Shown piece by piece: positions 19,287 to 27,732 of a stretch of DNA of 64,000 nt. The position numbers and the translations under genes are program-made. Source of the stretch: [Zimmermannella] bifida NBRC 103089. Its GTDB lineage: Bacteria; Actinomycetota; Actinomycetes; Actinomycetales; Microbacteriaceae. A model generated the notes under the pieces. It did no database searches. It had not been told where the DNA came from and worked only from the letters and a program-made list of their open reading frames with translations. Numbering within the stretch: position 1 is the stretch's first letter; each line of letters opens with the position of its first letter. Location of the stretch: positions 117,772-181,771 of the forward strand of contig NZ_BCSP01000004.1 of NCBI RefSeq assembly GCF_001570925.1, given 5' to 3'.

Positions 19287-19347
19287 CCCGTGTGGTGAGG
19301 TCGGAGGCATATGTTGCTTCCGAGGCTCCCGGTGGGGTCAAATTTCT
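19287..19347. repeat. 61-bp repeat, copy 1, at the 3' end of the ABC/two-component islet
   Basis: It matches the sequence at 24559-24619 with 59 of 61 bases identical. It begins CCCGTGTGGTGAGG, contains a near-perfect internal hairpin (TCGGAGGC with GCTTCCGA) and ends GGGTCAAATTTCT. In this copy the flanking ATTTGACCC at 19281-19289 also pairs with GGGTCAAAT at 19335-19343, so the whole can fold into two nested stems. It lies 30 bp beyond the stop of the permease gene and about 95 bp after tRNA-Leu. Confidence 0.85.
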
Positions 19348-19376
19348 TGGCTGGTGGTTGCCCTGGAAGGAGGCGG

Positions 19377-21653
19377 CTAAGCGCGCAAGAGATCGGTTGG
19401 CCGCAGTTTCCGCACCCGCTGCGCCGTCAGCAGGCAAATGACGAGCCCGAGCAGGGTCAAACCAACGACGACGAGGACCGCCATCGTGATCGGATCGTCG
19501 ATTGACACCCGGGACACCCCAATTGCTTGCATCATCTCGGCGACGATCGGCTCAATGCCGACCACTGCGAGCCCTGCTCCGAGAACCGCACTCAGGAAGA
19601 TCGTTGGCAAGAACGCCCAAACGACCTGACGAGTTAACTGGTTCGTCGTATACCCAATTGCCTTGAACACCCCAAACTGCGTTCGATTATTCGCGATCAG
19701 AGTCACTACAACCAGGGACAGCATCAGCGTGACGATCGATCCGGTAATCACTCCGATGACGAGACTCAGCACGCTCCCCATCTGTAAGAACCCGTCCACC
19801 TGGGAACCAATGACGTCATGAATGTTCGAAACGGTCGCATCCGTGTCTGCAAACTCTGCCTGCAAATCAGTGACCACATCTGCAACTTCCACATCTTCGT
19901 GCACCAGGATCGTCAAGTCGCTCGGTGCATATGAGGGATTGACGCGCAGCGCACCCTCGGTCGTGATGAACATGTTGAGCCCGATGCCGTTCACCGTCGA
20001 AACGATGCCGGTGACGAGGTACTCCTTTTCGCCACCTTCCCAATGCAGGGTGTAGTTATCGCCAACTTCGAGTCCGAACCGTTTCGCCAACGGCCCACCA
20101 AACGCAATCTCGTTGTCATTCACCGGCAGGCGGCCCTGGTGCGCGATCGGACCACGCCACGCTTCAATGTCGTCGGCAACGGTGAGCAGGGCTGCGGCAC
20201 CGTCGATTCGAGTGTTTTCGACGTGCGTGGCGACTGCCGTTTCGATTCCGTCGAACCCGTCGACGCGCTCAGCGATCTCTGCAACCGTCGTTTCTTGACC
20301 TGCAGAAACCGCGATATCCCCAATCTGTCCGAGCAGCATGTCACTAGCCTTATCGGCAGAACCGAGCAGCTGGGTGGATGCGGTGAATGTAAAGCAGGAG
20401 GCGAACGCGACCGCAAGCACACACCCCGCAAGAGCAAACTGTTGGCCGATCTGTCGCAGCGATAACTTCACGCCGAGCACCTCGGAAAGCGGGAGCCGCG
20501 CGCGATCGAGGGGGAGCGAATCCACACCTCCGCGAGTTGCGCGACCGCCCTCGAGAGCATCCAACACCGAGAGTGTTCGGATGCGGCGGGCAACGAGTGC
20601 GGTCACGACTGACACAATTGCCACCACAGGCACCACCGCAATTGCAGCGGTCACCCAGCTGAATTCGGGCGTCCACGAAATTCCCGACTGTTGCATGAGC
20701 GCATCGGAAATCCCCGGCAACAGCAGATAGGAAACCGCGACACCGACAGCGGCCCCGGTGAAGGCAGCAACCGTGAACGCAAGGACGAACGGGCGCAGCG
20801 CGTCCGAGGTTCGATACCCACCCGCGCGCAATGCGCCCAGCGCCGGCAGGTCGCGACGTAGCAAGTTGCCTAGAACGAACCACAGCACGATCACCAGCGC
20901 CAGCGCGAGAATGATCGAGAACGCTGTGAAGATCACCGCAAACACGCTCGCGCCAATACCCGTGATGCTGACGACGAGATCGAGTGCATCCTGATACTTC
21001 TCGGCCGCACGGCCATCGAGCGCTTCCGTAATTGCCGCGGAGGCATCAGCAGGGTCATCGCCGGTAACGCTGATGAGGCTGGTCGGAATCGCGTCGGGAA
21101 TTTCATCGCCGCGATTGATCTCGACGAAGAACGTACCCATGCCAGGGGTACCGCCGTAGATTGTCTCGACAAACCCCTGCACCTGGTACGTCGTAGTCGA
21201 GGCCGCGGTTCGAACAACGAAATCATCGCCGAGCGCATAGTCGCTCTGCAGTACCGCTGGCAGCCAGATCGGCCGGTCGTGCTGCGTTGGATCTTCGCGC
21301 AGCAAACGCCTTCCACTGAACTGCAAGTCATTGGCGTGATCGCGCATAACCAACGTGAGGGAGTTGTCCTGGTCCGCAAAGCGGATTTTCGCGAGCGCGG
21401 AGAACACATCCTCAATCTCAACCTCGTCGATATCGGCGTGCGTGAGTTTTGTGTCGGTTGGAATGCGTTCGGTGACCGAGATCGCATCCGGAGCGTTGTA
21501 CTCGTCAGTCTTGTTGTGGATGTTGTTCGGGTACACCAGCACCAGGGTCGCGGCGATGCTTAGCAGCATGCCAATAACGAGCGCGAGCCCGGTGAGCGAG
21601 AACGAGGCGCCGTTTCGCAGATAGCGTCGCAACAGCATCGTTACCACCCACAT
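19377..21653 (-). CDS. FtsX-like ABC transporter permease
   Basis: A 758-residue membrane protein with the duplicated FtsX/MacB architecture. One transmembrane helix near the N-terminus is followed by a large extracellular domain (about residues 35-225). Three helices with an FtsX motif (LGALRAGGYRTSDALRP) and another helix near residue 410 lead to a second extracellular domain (about 430-640), and three C-terminal helices end in KLRPTDLLRA. It would pair with the adjacent ATPase to move or remove a lipid, peptide or antibiotic at the outer membrane face. Translation may start at 21653 (overlapping the ATPase gene by 13 bp) or at ATG 21638, which has GGGTGG upstream. It is the last gene of the islet. 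Confidence 0.88.
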   Translation of the reverse strand: MWVVTMLLRRYLRNGASFSLTGLALVIGMLLSIAATLVLVYPNNIHNKTDEYNAPDAISVTERIPTDTKLTHADIDEVEIEDVFSALAKIRFADQDNSLTLVMRDHANDLQFSGRRLLREDPTQHDRPIWLPAVLQSDYALGDDFVVRTAASTTTYQVQGFVETIYGGTPGMGTFFVEINRGDEIPDAIPTSLISVTGDDPADASAAITEALDGRAAEKYQDALDLVVSITGIGASVFAVIFTAFSIILALALVIVLWFVLGNLLRRDLPALGALRAGGYRTSDALRPFVLAFTVAAFTGAAVGVAVSYLLLPGISDALMQQSGISWTPEFSWVTAAIAVVPVVAIVSVVTALVARRIRTLSVLDALEGGRATRGGVDSLPLDRARLPLSEVLGVKLSLRQIGQQFALAGCVLAVAFASCFTFTASTQLLGSADKASDMLLGQIGDIAVSAGQETTVAEIAERVDGFDGIETAVATHVENTRIDGAAALLTVADDIEAWRGPIAHQGRLPVNDNEIAFGGPLAKRFGLEVGDNYTLHWEGGEKEYLVTGIVSTVNGIGLNMFITTEGALRVNPSYAPSDLTILVHEDVEVADVVTDLQAEFADTDATVSNIHDVIGSQVDGFLQMGSVLSLVIGVITGSIVTLMLSLVVVTLIANNRTQFGVFKAIGYTTNQLTRQVVWAFLPTIFLSAVLGAGLAVVGIEPIVAEMMQAIGVSRVSIDDPITMAVLVVVGLTLLGLVICLLTAQRVRKLRPTDLLRA

Positions 21654-22414
21654 TCTGCGAGGAAGGACGTCACAGACTCAGTGCGTTCGCGACTCGTTTC
21701 AGTAAACGGTTCAAGCTGCAGCTCCGAGCGGATGTGCCCGTCTCGCAAGAAACAAATGCGGTCCGCGCGCTCAGCCGAATGGATGTCATGGGTCACCATC
21801 ACGACCGTCTGGCCCTCGCGATTCACCTCGTTCAACAGATCGAGCACCTTTTGTGAGTTGCTCGAGTTCAGCTGGCCGGTTGGTTCGTCAGCAAACACGA
21901 TTGTTGGGGTGTTCATCAGCGCCCGCGCGATTCCAACGCGCTGCGCCTCACCACCGGAGAGCATCGACGGGTGTTTCGCAGCATCCCGTTCTGGTAGCCC
22001 CACGCGCTCCAATAGCGACAGCGCGCGGTGGCGAACTTCCCGGCGGTCGCCGTTCGTGAGCAGCCCGAGCACCATGAGGTTCTCGAGTACGTTCAGGCCA
22101 TCAATGAGGTGCATCTGCTGGAACACGAACCCGCAGTGATTGCGGCGAAACTTCGCCTGCGCATCGGCCGAGAGCCCAGAAATCTCGATACCGTCGACGA
22201 CCACCGAACCGAGGGTCGGTGCATCCATGCCGCTGAGTGCGTACAGCAGCGTCGACTTACCCGAGCCTGAGGGACCCATGATGACAGTGAAGCTGCCGCG
22301 CTCGATTTCGAGATCGATATTGCGCAGCACATGATGCTGGCGGCCGCCCTGCGTGAATGTGGTCGATAGTTTGTCGGTAACGATGACTGGAGAGCTTGAA
22401 TCAGCGGAAGTCAT
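21641..22414 (-). CDS. ABC transporter ATP-binding protein (LolD/MacB-type)
   Basis: A 257-residue ATPase with Walker A GPSGSGKST, Q-loop FVFQQMHL, signature LSGGEAQRVGIARA, Walker B TIVFADEPTG and H-loop VTHD. This class energises FtsX-type permeases, and the next gene encodes one. The substrate cannot be deduced. Upstream lie two CTTACCG direct repeats 11 bp apart, suggesting control by the islet's own response regulator. The ATG at 22414 is followed by a polar N-terminus of about 15 residues. Confidence 0.92.
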   Translation of the reverse strand: MTSADSSSPVIVTDKLSTTFTQGGRQHHVLRNIDLEIERGSFTVIMGPSGSGKSTLLYALSGMDAPTLGSVVVDGIEISGLSADAQAKFRRNHCGFVFQQMHLIDGLNVLENLMVLGLLTNGDRREVRHRALSLLERVGLPERDAAKHPSMLSGGEAQRVGIARALMNTPTIVFADEPTGQLNSSNSQKVLDLLNEVNREGQTVVMVTHDIHSAERADRICFLRDGHIRSELQLEPFTETSRERTESVTSFLAECGW

Positions 22415-22493
22415 AGCAGCGTCCTTTGTTCATCTGGGGAGTTCCGTTGATTTCAAGCTATGTCGGTGATGGGTACGAGATCGTTCCACGATT

Positions 22494-22511
22494 CTTACCG
22501 GATACTTACCG
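22494..22511 (-). promoter_or_regulatory. Direct repeats, candidate response-regulator site
   Basis: CTTACCG occurs at 22494-22500 and again at 22505-22511, one helical turn (11 bp) apart, in the 120-bp spacer upstream of the ABC ATPase gene. Tandem heptamers with this spacing are typical for OmpR-family regulators, and such a regulator is encoded at 23773-24498. Binding is an inference. Confidence 0.5.
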
Positions 22512-22534
22512 CGGAGTCCCGGCCATGAAACCGC

Positions 22535-23776
22535 TCACGAATCGGCAAGGGTGAGCGCGAGCGTCACGGTGAACCCGGATGGTGCATCCTGCGAATCTGG
22601 TGCGGTGAGCCACATCGCCCCACCCATGCGCTCCATGAGGTGGGCGCTTGTGTACAGGCCGAGGCCCTGGCCGACGACGCCGGTACTGTTCGAACCTCGA
22701 ACCCCACGACCGAGCAGCGTGCCGCGTTCGGCTGCGGGAACGCCCAGGCCGGTATCGGCAATGTGGATGCACAGCTGGTCGTCTTCGAGCTCGGAGGTGA
22801 CAGTGATCGGGGTGCCCGCGTACTTGACCGAGTTCTCGATGATGTTGTCAATCACCTGTTGCAGGCGCATCGGGTCGCCGAGGACGATGCACGGCGGGAT
22901 GGGGTCGACGCGGACCTCGACATCCGTCGAACGGAACATCGGGGGCAGCTGCGGGCTACCGATCGCGACGGGGTCAACGCGCAGTTTCACGAGGTTTGGA
23001 TCGAGATCGTGCGTGAACGCGGCAAGCTGTTGTGCTTTCGCGGCGATTGTGTGGACGCGTTCGCGCTGCGAGCTGGAGAGGTTCTCGAGCTCCAGCAGCT
23101 CTGCGTTCGCGGCGATCGACGCAATCGGGGTGCGAATATCGTGGCTGATCTGCTCAATCAACTGCTTGTGCGCGAGCTTCGCCGTATCCTCATTCGCCCG
23201 GGCTTCAAGGAGCTCGCTGCGCAAGATATCGAGGCTCGACTGCCACGCACCAAACCTTGTGTTTGTGCCGGCCAGTAGCGGTGCATCCAGATTGCCCGCC
23301 GCGACATCGCTCGCAAACTGCTCCAGCCTGCGGAAAGGGCGAATCACACGCGCGTACTCGACTGCGACCCAAGCGATGGCGAGCAGGGTGAGGATGCCGA
23401 TGGTCGCGGTCGCGACCCGCAACGCCGAGTGCAGGTGTGCGTTCAGTACTGGTTCGCGCCCAGCATCCGCCGAGATTGCCAACACACCAACCGTGTCACC
23501 GTCGACGACAATTGGCAGCAGCTGGGCATCGTCGCTGGCAGCAGCCAGCGGCGACGGCCACGAGACCTCCCGGCTGGTGATAGGTGTTTCGCCTTCGAAC
23601 ACCGCGCCGGGAGTTGTGAGCGTTGGAGTCGGCCACTGCTGCTCCACCTGCTTGGCGATAGCGTTCAGCTGCGAAATATCGACGCGGGTCGCCGGTCGGG
23701 TACCGAACTGCCAAACGAGCAGGATGCCGATGCACGCGAGTCCCGCAAGCGCGAGGGCGCGGAGTGTGAGCTTCAT
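22535..23776 (-). CDS. Two-component sensor histidine kinase
   Basis: A 413-residue membrane kinase with two transmembrane helices (about residues 5-24 and 120-142) enclosing an extracytoplasmic domain of about 95 residues. A HAMP-like segment follows, then the HisKA motif with phospho-acceptor His212 (ISHDIRTP), N-box QVIDNIIENSVKYA, G1 DTGLGVP and G2 GQGLGL. It starts 4 nt inside the regulator gene, so both are translated together, and lies 120 bp upstream of the ABC genes. This order is typical of sensing systems for cell-envelope-active compounds; that role is inferred. Confidence 0.93.
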   Translation of the reverse strand: MKLTLRALALAGLACIGILLVWQFGTRPATRVDISQLNAIAKQVEQQWPTPTLTTPGAVFEGETPITSREVSWPSPLAAASDDAQLLPIVVDGDTVGVLAISADAGREPVLNAHLHSALRVATATIGILTLLAIAWVAVEYARVIRPFRRLEQFASDVAAGNLDAPLLAGTNTRFGAWQSSLDILRSELLEARANEDTAKLAHKQLIEQISHDIRTPIASIAANAELLELENLSSSQRERVHTIAAKAQQLAAFTHDLDPNLVKLRVDPVAIGSPQLPPMFRSTDVEVRVDPIPPCIVLGDPMRLQQVIDNIIENSVKYAGTPITVTSELEDDQLCIHIADTGLGVPAAERGTLLGRGVRGSNSTGVVGQGLGLYTSAHLMERMGGAMWLTAPDSQDAPSGFTVTLALTLADS

Positions 23777-24498
23777 GATCGCGACGCGTGTGGTGCGGGA
23801 GCGTTCAAGGGGCCGGGAGCCGATGCATCCGGGGATTCAAAGAGGTAGCCGCGTCCCCAAACTGTGCGGATATACCGGGGAGCGTTCGGGTCGCGTTCGA
23901 TGCGCATGCGCAGGCGGCGGATGAGCACATTGACCGAGCCGTCGGACGTGAACGGGTCGCCCCAAACCTCTTCGGCGAGATCCTGTTTGGTGATGAGCCG
24001 GCCGCGCTCGCGAACGAATAGCTGCAGCAGCCGGTCCTCCAAGGTTTGTAACTGCGCTTCGGTGCCGTTGATCCAGGTGCGGCCAGATGCGGGATCGACC
24101 CGTAACCAACCGTCGTCGAACGCGGCTGTCGGTGGCTGCTCACGGTCAAGCATCCGCTTGACCTTCGCCGTGAGCAGCCCGAGCGAGAACGGCTTCACGA
24201 GGTAGTCGTCGGCGCCGATGGTGAGCCCGAGAATCTGGTCGTCGTCGCTGCCGCGGGCGCTAATGAAGATGATGGGGATATCGGCTTGCTCGCGAATTTC
24301 ACGGCAGAGGGTAAAGCCGGTGCCGTCGGGGAGGTTGATGTCGAGCAGCACGAGGCGAGCGTGCTGGATGAGTGGGCGAGCGTCGTCGATGGTGGTGACG
24401 TGTGTCGCGCCGATGCCGGATGCGGCGAGGTACTCGACGATCGCGGCGCCGAGTTCGAGCTCGTCGTCGATGCAGAGCACTGCGAAATCTTGCGCCAT
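23773..24498 (-). CDS. OmpR/PhoB-family response regulator
   Basis: A 241-residue regulator with a receiver domain (Asp-Asp at 11-12, phospho-acceptor Asp53 in LLDINLPDG, Lys in VKPFSLG) and a C-terminal winged helix (LITKQDLAEEVWGDPF, VNVLIRRLRMRIE, TVWGRGYLF). Two ATG codons are adjacent at 24501 and 24498. The second is preferred because GGAGG then lies at proper distance. It forms a unit with the kinase and probably binds the CTTACCG repeats before the ABC genes. The upstream side carries the second 61-bp repeat. Confidence 0.94.
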   Translation of the reverse strand: MAQDFAVLCIDDELELGAAIVEYLAASGIGATHVTTIDDARPLIQHARLVLLDINLPDGTGFTLCREIREQADIPIIFISARGSDDDQILGLTIGADDYLVKPFSLGLLTAKVKRMLDREQPPTAAFDDGWLRVDPASGRTWINGTEAQLQTLEDRLLQLFVRERGRLITKQDLAEEVWGDPFTSDGSVNVLIRRLRMRIERDPNAPRYIRTVWGRGYLFESPDASAPGPLNAPAPHASRS

Positions 24499-24558
24499 CA
24501 TTCCTCCCGATGCCAGTTTCGCAGTCCTGGGTTTCGCGCTGCTTGGCGCGAAAATTGC

Positions 24559-24619
24559 CCCGTGTGGTGAGGTCGGAGGCATATATTGCTTCCGAGGCTC
24601 CCTGTGGGGTCAAATTTCT
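24559..24619. repeat. 61-bp repeat, copy 2, at the 5' end of the islet
   Basis: A direct copy of 19287-19347 in the same orientation, with two substitutions (ATATA for ATATG and CCCT for CCCG). It sits 60 bp upstream of the response regulator start. Together the two copies bracket the five-kilobase regulator-kinase-ABC block. The outer flanking arm that pairs in copy 1 is degenerate here (AAAATTGCCCC). Confidence 0.85.
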
Positions 24620-24747
24620 ACGCGGGTGGTTCGTTAGGCGCGGGTGGTTGGTTAGGGTCGACGGCGAGCGACCCCAACACCGCCCGTGCATTACAAGAAG
24701 TAACAAACGTTCTCGAACCCCCGATACATCCGGCACAATTGGGAGAC

Positions 24748-25485
24748 GTGCCACATTCAGACACTGCTCAACCTGCCGATCTGGCACAGGTGCACCGCGA
24801 AGAGATCAAAGCCGGTCTCAAGGACGGCCTGACCATCGCCTGGGCCTACCTGCCATTCGGCATGAGCTACGGCATGTATGCGCACTCGCAGGGACTGCCC
24901 TGGTGGCTTGCGGCAATCACCGCGCTACTCATTTTCGCGGGCTCGGTCGAGTTCCTTGTCGCCGGGATGCTTGCAGCGGCCGCGCCGATCGCCACCATCG
25001 CCACCACCACGTTTCTCGTCAATTCGCGCCACCTGGTGTACGGCCTGAGTGTGCCCATCGAGCGAATCAAGAATCCATGGCTGCGTGCCTACGGCATCCA
25101 CTGCCTCACCGATGAAATGTATGCGGTGTGCACGTCGCTGCCGCGCTCGGTGCTGACGCCGCGACGCATGCTTGCCATCGGCGCATCCGGGCACTTCTAT
25201 TGGGTGTCTGGAACCACGATCGGCTCGATCATTGCGCTGTTCTTGCCGTTCGATCTTTCGTTCATGTCGTTCGCGGTCGTCGCACTGTTTGTGGTGCTCG
25301 CGCTCGAGGCTGCTCGGGTGAGCGGTGAGTGGTGGATGCTGGCGGCAGGCTTGGCAATCGCCACCGCCGCAGCACTTGTCGTTCCGCAACTGACCATGCT
25401 GGTTGGCCTCGTCGGGTACTGCACGCTCGCCACCGTGGTGATCGCCCGCCGACGTTTCCGCAACGTAACCGGCGGGGGTGCGTAA
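24748..25485 (+). CDS. azlC: AzlC family branched-chain amino acid exporter subunit
   Basis: A 245-residue membrane protein, large subunit of the AzlCD exporter for branched-chain amino acids and analogues. The family pattern AGLKDGLTIAWAYLPFGMSYG, split here between residues about 20-40, is followed by FAGSVEFLVAGML, NSRHLVYGLSV, CLTDEMYAV and several hydrophobic helices. The start is taken as GTG at 24748 after GGGAGA; the frame is open upstream, but those residues run into the 61-bp repeat and look non-coding. azlD begins at its stop codon (TAATG). Confidence 0.92.
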   Translation: MPHSDTAQPADLAQVHREEIKAGLKDGLTIAWAYLPFGMSYGMYAHSQGLPWWLAAITALLIFAGSVEFLVAGMLAAAAPIATIATTTFLVNSRHLVYGLSVPIERIKNPWLRAYGIHCLTDEMYAVCTSLPRSVLTPRRMLAIGASGHFYWVSGTTIGSIIALFLPFDLSFMSFAVVALFVVLALEAARVSGEWWMLAAGLAIATAAALVVPQLTMLVGLVGYCTLATVVIARRRFRNVTGGGA

Positions 25486-25802
25486 TGGAGCCTTGGTACG
25501 TGACTGGAGCCATCCTGGCCGCCTGGGGTGTGACGTTCGCGTTGCGGGCCGCGCCGTTTGTCGCCTCGCGCTGGTTGCGTGACAACGAGCTCGTTGAAGA
25601 GTTTGGGCTACTGCTGCCCGTTGGCGTGATGGCGACGCTGGTTGTGGCGATGCTGCAGGACACCCCGATCGTGAACTACGCCTGGGTGCCGACGGTGATC
25701 GCCACGGCCGCGACCATCGGCATCCACCTGTTGCGAAAGAGTGTGCTGCTGAGCATTGTGACCGGCGTTGCGGTGTACGGCCTGTCGCTGGCGTTGCTGT
25801 AG
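25485..25802 (+). CDS. azlD: AzlD family small subunit of amino acid exporter
   Basis: A 105-residue protein with about four hydrophobic helices and the AzlD features LRAAPFVASRWLR near residues 20-32 and LLPVGVMATLVV. Its ATG overlaps the azlC stop by one base, which couples translation and keeps the two subunits equimolar. It is followed immediately by a 78-bp palindrome and a convergent permease gene. Confidence 0.92.
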   Translation: MEPWYVTGAILAAWGVTFALRAAPFVASRWLRDNELVEEFGLLLPVGVMATLVVAMLQDTPIVNYAWVPTVIATAATIGIHLLRKSVLLSIVTGVAVYGLSLALL

Positions 25803-25806
25803 ACAA

Positions 25807-25884
25807 ACGTCCGAACTGTCACCAATCTTGCCGATTTCGGTCGAACATGACCGATTGTGGGTGGTTTGGTGACAATTCGGACGT
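25807..25884. repeat. 78-bp palindromic element between convergent genes
   Basis: The 19-nt arms ACGTCCGAACTGTCACCAA (25807-25825) and TTGGTGACAATTCGGACGT (25866-25884) pair with one mismatch. Inside is a smaller perfect stem, TCGGTC with GACCGA. It begins 4 bp after the azlD stop. It may terminate both convergent genes, but its size and nested form resemble the 75-bp palindromes further on, although the arm sequence is different. Confidence 0.75.
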
Positions 25885-25901
25885 CTGCTGTCGGTACTGA
25901 C

Positions 25902-27314
25902 CTACTTGTCGTTCCAGTCGATGTGCGGACGCGGGGTGACCTCTGGGTCGGCGGCCGGGTCAGGAATCGCGTTCGGGTCTGGCGCGAACACGCCGTCGTC
26001 CTCACCGCGGAAGAAGTCCTTGGTGTAGATCAGCGCGACCAGCAAGATACCGGCGACGAAGCCCCAGGTGGCGCCCTTAATTGCGAGCACTGCCGCGACA
26101 ACACCGGCGATACCGAGGTCGGTCTTCGAGCGAGCCTCAGTGATACCCACGCGGATGGACACGAAGCCCTGTACGAGCAGCGTCAGCGCCAGCGCGACAC
26201 CGAGGATCGGCTCCATGATCGACACGATCGGCAGCAGCCACAGACCGGTGTTCGTGCCCCAACGGAACGAACCGGCACCCGAGAAGATCGACTGCATCGC
26301 CTTCGGGCCCTTCTTGTAACGCTCCGAAGTGGTGACGTGCATGGCCGCCCAGAGCGGGCCGCACATTGCGGTGTCGGGACCGAAGAAACTCATCAGGGCG
26401 TTGCGGCCACCGAAGATCATGTGCGCGCGGTTCGGGTTGTACTGCACGTTCTCGTCGGTGCGAACAGCGTTCGCCTCATCGAGTACGGCCTTCGACTGGA
26501 GCACGTCGCCGAACACGACGATGTACGCCGCGAGCACGGTGGGAATTGCGGTCACGAACATTTCGATCGGAGGCAGACCGACACCGAAAACGGTGTACTG
26601 CGACCACATGGTGATGAAGTCAGGCGTCGACAGGCCCCACTCGATCTCTGGCCATGGCGTTTCGCCAGCCAGCGGTGCCACGAGTACGGCGAGCAGCATG
26701 GCGGGCAGGATGCCGAGGCCACCGATGAAGCCGAGCAGGCGGTTACCGATTTGCGCGTGCTGGAACCACTTCGAGTAGAGCAGGAAGAACGCGATACCGA
26801 CGCAGACCGAGATCGTGATCGGGAACGAATCGAACTTGCCACCGGCAGCAAAAATGCTCTGGATGGCCGCGAGACCGGCGCCGACGACGATGCCCGCGCG
26901 CAGTGCATTCGGAATGATGTTGACGATCTTGGACGCCAGCCCGCTCACCCCGAGCGCGATCGAGAAGATTCCCAAAATGAGCTGGAAGGCAATGAGTGCG
27001 TGCACGCGCTGTTCCATCGGAAACTCTTCGAGGTACAGCTGCAGCAGCGGGATGGCCGGGGTGATCCAGCCGGGGATCACCGGGTCGCCGAGCAGGTGGT
27101 GAGTCAGGTAGAGCAGACCGTTGAGGATAACGATCGCGAGGGCAGCCTCGAACGGCATGCCCAGCAGCTCGGTCATCAGCGGAATTGCCGCCAGGTCGAC
27201 CGCACACATGACGAGGCCCTGGGTGTAGTCCTGCCATTCGAGGCGGTAGTGCAGGAACGGAAGTCGGATATCAAACGGTCCGGCTTTCCACGGTTTCGCG
27301 TAGGAATGCGTCAT
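25902..27314 (-). CDS. Putative multi-pass permease (SLC23/NCS2-like), paralogue 1
   Basis: A 470-residue integral membrane protein with about 11-12 hydrophobic segments. It starts MTHSYAKPWKAGPFDIR, with GAAAG seven bases upstream of the ATG at 27314. Features such as DPVIPGWITPAIPL, PNALRAGIVVGAG, FGGRNALMSFFGPDTAMCGPLW and a terminal cytoplasmic tail rich in Pro, Asp and Glu are shared almost unchanged with the next gene. The fold looks like the nucleobase/ascorbate (SLC23) class, but I cannot name a substrate and no partner enzyme is adjacent. Each copy appears to be transcribed separately, with a 418-bp spacer containing a 75-bp palindrome and a strong hairpin. Confidence 0.7.
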   Translation of the reverse strand: MTHSYAKPWKAGPFDIRLPFLHYRLEWQDYTQGLVMCAVDLAAIPLMTELLGMPFEAALAIVILNGLLYLTHHLLGDPVIPGWITPAIPLLQLYLEEFPMEQRVHALIAFQLILGIFSIALGVSGLASKIVNIIPNALRAGIVVGAGLAAIQSIFAAGGKFDSFPITISVCVGIAFFLLYSKWFQHAQIGNRLLGFIGGLGILPAMLLAVLVAPLAGETPWPEIEWGLSTPDFITMWSQYTVFGVGLPPIEMFVTAIPTVLAAYIVVFGDVLQSKAVLDEANAVRTDENVQYNPNRAHMIFGGRNALMSFFGPDTAMCGPLWAAMHVTTSERYKKGPKAMQSIFSGAGSFRWGTNTGLWLLPIVSIMEPILGVALALTLLVQGFVSIRVGITEARSKTDLGIAGVVAAVLAIKGATWGFVAGILLVALIYTKDFFRGEDDGVFAPDPNAIPDPAADPEVTPRPHIDWNDK

Positions 27315-27511
27315 GAATCGTCTTTCAGTTGTGAGCGTCACCGGCGCTGGTGACGGGGCGGTACGCGGCAGTGCGTAGTGGTCACCCTAGGACACTGAAA
27401 GTTAGCTGGGAAATGGAAATGAGCACGAACCTGCTGGTGGGTGATGGAGATTTTCACATAGGGATGCGGGTGGTTTTGGCGCGTTTCCGGTGGCTGTCGG
27501 TGCGGCTCGGT

Positions 27512-27586
27512 GTGCTGCGACTCATCATTTTGGGTGTTTTTGGCCGGTTTCGCTGTGATTTTGGCGGAATTGATGAGTGGGAGCAC
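27512..27586. repeat. 75-bp intergenic palindrome, copy A
   Basis: The arms are GTGCTGCGACTCATCA (27512-27527) and TGATGAGTGGGAGCAC (27571-27586). The interior includes TTTTTGGCCGG and TTTTGGCGG. It lies in the spacer between the two permease genes. One of five copies of identical length in the window. The rest of the spacer, 27315-27511 and 27587-27656, shows no gene. Confidence 0.85.
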
Positions 27587-27656
27587 GCAGAGTGCGGGTG
27601 CGTGCGATGCGGGACGTTGCGGCTGCGTGCGTTACGGTGCGGCTGCGGTGGGACGT

Positions 27657-27695
27657 AAACGGGGGTGGTGTGCCTGTGGCACACCACCCCCGTTT
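27657..27695 (-). terminator. Strong hairpin after permease paralogue 2
   Basis: A perfect 18-bp stem AAACGGGGGTGGTGTGCC (27657-27674), loop TGT, and its complement (27678-27695), about 37 bp beyond the stop codon of the minus-strand gene. A poly-T run is not present on that strand, so efficiency is uncertain. Confidence 0.7.
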
Positions 27696-27732
27696 GGTTC
27701 GCGGCTCCCCGTTGGGAGGCAGGAACGTTGGA

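Noticed and set aside
18577..19437. Minus-strand open frame across fhaA and tRNA-Leu
   Set aside because: It would cross a tRNA gene, its terminator and a repeat, and overlaps fhaA in another frame.
19377..24498. Bacitracin resistance (BceAB) assignment for islet 1
   Set aside because: The arrangement is similar, but the kinase has a large extracytoplasmic domain and the permease has duplicated FtsX domains instead of the BceB layout, so no specific drug can be named.
25857..27353. Plus-strand open frame of 498 codons opposite permease 1
   Set aside because: It is antisense to a conserved membrane protein whose paralogue is next door. The translation is Arg/Asp/Glu/His-rich and meaningless.
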